From Mnemiopsis leidyi (taxonomy: Eukaryota; Ctenophora; Tentaculata; Lobata; Bolinopsidae), in the NCBI GenBank assembly GCA_000226015.1, contig JH154044.1:1-23466 (forward strand): DNA of 23,466 bases, given 5' to 3'. This document shows positions 20,361 to 23,466 of this stretch, piece after piece (positions within the stretch are counted from its first letter, which is position 1; every line of letters starts with the position of its first letter). Under the pieces are notes generated by a model. That model was not told the DNA's origin. It saw nothing but the letters and a program-made list of their open reading frames with translations, and searched no databases. The position numbers were made by a program, and so were the translations under genes.

Positions 20361-20480
20361 ATCGGTCCTGTCCAAGCTTAAAACGGTCCTGTGTAAGCTT
20401 AAAACGGTCCTGTGTAAGCTTAAAACGGTCCTGTATAAGCTTTAATCGGTCTTGTATAAGCTTAAAATTGTCCTACCCAA
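20341..20480. repeat. 21-base minisatellite carrying the stop codon of the VWD gene
   Basis: About seven units of the pattern CGGTCCTGTGTAAGCTTAAAA are present, each with an AAGCTT. The unit is a multiple of three, so every full unit has TAA in the gene's frame. The first unit encodes the last residues (GPVQA) and the stop at 20358-20360. Confidence 0.9.
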
Positions 20481-22740
20481 GCTGTTGAGTAGTGAGATCT
20501 ACTGGTGTTTCTTAGAACAACAAAATCTGACAGTTGCCTAAATATTTGTCTGATATTCAGTTATTGGACTTAGAGAACTAGAATTGTTTTAGAGTAAAAA
20601 AATATTTCATCATGGGTATGAAAATGAAATAACATGATGCATACATGATGCCTACTTTAAGACTTAATAACAAAAATAAGCTTGTTTGCCTTTATGTATT
20701 GTTTGCCTTTTCTGTGATTGCAGACAAACATGTACTTCTCTTAAACCTGCGACTGAGTTGGTTATGATTATATGACTTTTATAACTTATTCTTTCTTGAT
20801 TTTATTCTTAGTTCACTACAGGGGAACAAAATGTTGTTTTAGCTTTCGAACCAATCAAAGAATCAATCAAAGATTTATGTTTATGTAAGTGGATCGATTT
20901 TTCTCTCTGACTCAAACTCATCAACCAATTAGTAGTCAATACACCCATTGTGTTTTATGAATCGAGATAATATGAAAATGATCCAATCTCATAAGACAAA
21001 ATATGTGAGCCCAAGATTCTAAATTGTGGGATTTAAGCACTGTAAATGTGCAGTTAATGAATTAAAGTGGAATTATCGGACGAGAGATTAAGGCCGTAGT
21101 GGTTCATAATAGTCAAATTAAGTCTCCCAGCATCAATTAGATTCCCCACTTTACAAGACAAATCATACTTGCATACATGCTGCAGAGTGAATATTTCGAA
21201 CATCAATTCTATTACTAATTTAAAGGAAATTGAACTAAAAGTTAGACTTATTGTTAGACAAATAGACAAAACGCCAAGAGGAAATTTTTAACGAGCCTTT
21301 TTGTCCAGATACTTACAAAGATTTGGAATTTCCAACAACATGGAAAATTTTGTGTTTTGCCTGCTTTAGTTACTCAGTTAGTCCACTAAAGATTCATTGC
21401 TAATGTTGCATGTTTTGTATCACTATAGTTGTCTAGTTCCCCAAAAGTTTAGTGCACTTAAGATTGGCCTAAGCCTGACCATTGGAATTTATGTCATTTC
21501 ATATCATTATTTTGTCATACGGATCTAATTTTCCCTTTCACATTTCAAATTGCTAGTTGATTTGCAGAAAGATTACTTAGATTTTGTTGGAGCTAAAGAA
21601 GTATTGCTTAGTTACTATGAACGTGAACGTTAAATATTAACCTAAATAAGGTGCCTATAAGATCTCGAACAAATAGTGTTCGTTCTATAGTGAATCACAA
21701 CTTTCAATTGTGAATCGCACCAACTTTTTTAAAGAGTTTTTATAGTTACAGTTTCATTAGGTTTTAGGTGGTTTGTACGTCAAATATCTAGAAAAGTCAA
21801 ATTACCAGACAAAGACGATCTAACTATTGTATCTCGAGAAATTTTAATTATTCGTCAACTACGTGCTAAGTTTTTCCGAAATGGCCTAGTAAAATGTAAC
21901 ATTGTAACAAAGTGATTTTTCATTTGCACACATTGTGTTAGCAGAATTATATAGTAATACTCAGCTACATTATAGTAACTGCACTGTGAAGGTAGGGCAT
22001 ATTATAAATGTGCAGCTAATTGGCCAGCTGACTTAAAGTGACTCCAAGTTTAATTGATTTAGCTTTCTGAAACGCACGTAGACGTCTCTGCTTGAATAGA
22101 CAGCTTGATATTTCCATGAAGTGCAATATTGTGCTGCTATTAATGGCTCAGCTACGTTCATTTTGTGATTTTCATTTCGCTTGTAATTTGTTTATAAATC
22201 GAAAATGCTGCTGTGCTGTCGACTGCCATATTGGTTTCTGACGTAACCGTTATAAAACTTGTAAATTTCACCGTTGTCCGGAGGAAATAAACAAGCATGA
22301 GGAAAGCAAGGAAAGAAATAAAAGTAACACTTCACTAGTTAAATAGATTAAATTCCTTCACGTTTATCTTGGTAAGATATTTCATTAAATTCAAATTTAA
22401 ATTCAAATTCATGCGCTGTTCTTACAAATCAGGCTGGAATGAAGATGACAAAAAGACAGCTATTCAAAATTGTCTTGGGGCGCAAAATCGGCGTGGGGCC
22501 GGCGCCAACACTCACCATTACGCCACTGTCTAAATACATACTTTCATTGCAAAATTAAATGCCAGACAAGCTTGGTTAATCTCAAAATGAAATACTGGAC
22601 GGTGCTTACTCCGTGCTTACTTACACTGGGGTTTGTCAGAGACCCAGGGATCCCTGACCAGTACGTTTAGTATATTGGTAGTCCAGGAACATTGTCATTA
22701 AGTTAGTATAGCTTTAGTAGGTCCAATCGAAGTTAGTTAC
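20361..22740. other. AT-rich non-coding DNA downstream of the VWD gene
   Basis: After the minisatellite I see no gene on either strand; the short ORFs lack recognisable domains or splice support. AATAAA occurs only far downstream, near 22286, and ATTAAA near 21060. A GC-rich patch at 22480-22530 and a 12-base palindrome CAGGGATCCCTG near 22646 are isolated. Confidence 0.5.
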
Positions 22741-22743
22741 TAT

Positions 22744-23200
22744 ATAACTGTACACTGTACATGTGTACTCTATACATTTGTAGTACTGTACAGTGTACAG
22801 TACAATACAAGTATAGAGTACTATCTATATAGTACTATAGTTTAAAAGTACATATATAGAGAACTATATAGTACTATAGTTTAAAAGTACATGTATAGAG
22901 TACTATCTAGTACTATAGTTTCAAAGTACTATTGAACCTATAGACTAAAAAATTAAAATTAGCTGATAACATACTATAAGGTTAGTCTGCTATAGTATAA
23001 GTAGTACAAGTACAATAAGTTTTACTGTAAGATACTAAAATTCCTATTATAATTCCTACAGTAACATTTATGCAGAACAAAATTAATAGTATCATAAGGC
23101 CTTATCAAGCTATTGAAAACCAAAACTCACTTTTATAAAAGTATAATATAGTACCCACTATAGTAGTCATAACTTATAGAGCATTATAGTACTTATAGTA
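22744..23200. repeat. GTAC/TATAG-rich palindromic block with a 40-45-base tandem repeat
   Basis: About three units run TATAGAGTACTATCTA, then TAGTACTATAGTTTAAAAG, then TACAT (about 22825-22935). Before them CTGTACACTGTACATGTGTAC and AGTACTGTACAGTGTACAG form overlapping palindromes. TATAG and AGTAC motifs continue to about 23200. Confidence 0.75.
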
Positions 23201-23284
23201 GCTCCCCGTTGTAGCCTCACGTTGTGGCCCATTTTCGCGGGACGCGGCAGCGGGCCAGACAACGTCTGGAGCAACCCCTCTGCC

Positions 23285-23300
23285 ACTATATATATATATG
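23285..23300 (+). promoter_or_regulatory. TATA-like run upstream of a possible gene start
   Basis: A (TA)n run of about 16 bases sits about 130 bases before ATG 23425. A CACGTG lies at about 23347. It may be a core promoter or merely a dinucleotide repeat. Confidence 0.3.
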
Positions 23301-23424
23301 CTCGTGTATTACAACAACACATTATAGCATTATAGCTACCTGGACGCACGTGTGAATCGAGTAAAGCGAGATCCAGGAAATAGCAATTTGTTCGCTACTC
23401 TCTCTCTCTGATTCCCTCTACACC

Positions 23425-23466
23425 ATGGTCAGCCTGCCAGACTCTTGTTCTCTGTTGTCATACCAA
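23425..23466 (+). CDS. Possible 5' end of a gene running off the right edge
   Basis: ATG 23425 is in a near-ideal animal start context (CACCATGG) and stays open for 14 codons (MVSLPDSCSLLSYQ) to the window end. Upstream is a CT-rich leader and, further up, TATA-like DNA. Nothing can be said of function. It could also be chance. Confidence 0.35.
   Translation, partial: MVSLPDSCSLLSYQ

Noticed and set aside
21054..21269. Minus-strand 71-residue hydrophobic frame
   Set aside because: AT-rich DNA readily gives such frames. There is no start context, domain or splice support.
22470..22535. tRNA-derived SINE on the minus strand (TGGCGTAATGG resembles an A box)
   Set aside because: No B box follows at the expected distance, and no tRNA fold is visible.

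Overview
This window reads as nuclear DNA of an invertebrate animal. It is AT-rich, its genes are split by GT-AG introns, and it holds DNA transposon remnants, foldback elements, minisatellites and a tRNA-like repeat. There are no bacterial operons, Shine-Dalgarno sites or phage genes. A junctophilin-type gene and a secreted von Willebrand factor D (VWD) gene place it in Metazoa. I cannot assign a phylum from sequence alone. All exon models below were built by hand from homology to remembered family patterns, splice consensus and reading phase.

Layout. (1) 1-5556, plus strand: a junctophilin-like MORN-repeat gene in 14 visible exons, entering from beyond the left edge and ending at TGA 5554-5556. 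All phases fit except one coding exon (1353-1452), which is one base short. (2) 5557-7102: 3' UTR and intergenic DNA. (3) 7103-8425, plus strand: an intronless 440-residue major facilitator transporter. (4) 9966-20360, plus strand: a nine-exon gene for a 330-residue secreted protein with signal peptide, one VWD domain and a C8 region. Its introns hold a mariner-like transposon, a TAC-rich satellite, a tRNA-like repeat and a foldback element. Its 3.3-kb last intron holds an opposite-strand open reading frame of 181 residues, with five CACGTG sites just upstream. (5) 20361-23424: mostly non-coding DNA with a GTAC-rich palindromic repeat block. (6) 23425 to the right edge: a possible start of another gene, with TATA-like DNA upstream.

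The genes show no common pathway; this is ordinary animal gene order. The most unusual feature is a pattern: most short tandem arrays in the window touch, or lie within about 30 bases of, an exon edge. One array duplicates a splice donor, one duplicates an acceptor in frame, one supplies a stop codon, and two that end just before an acceptor are built of branch-point-like units.
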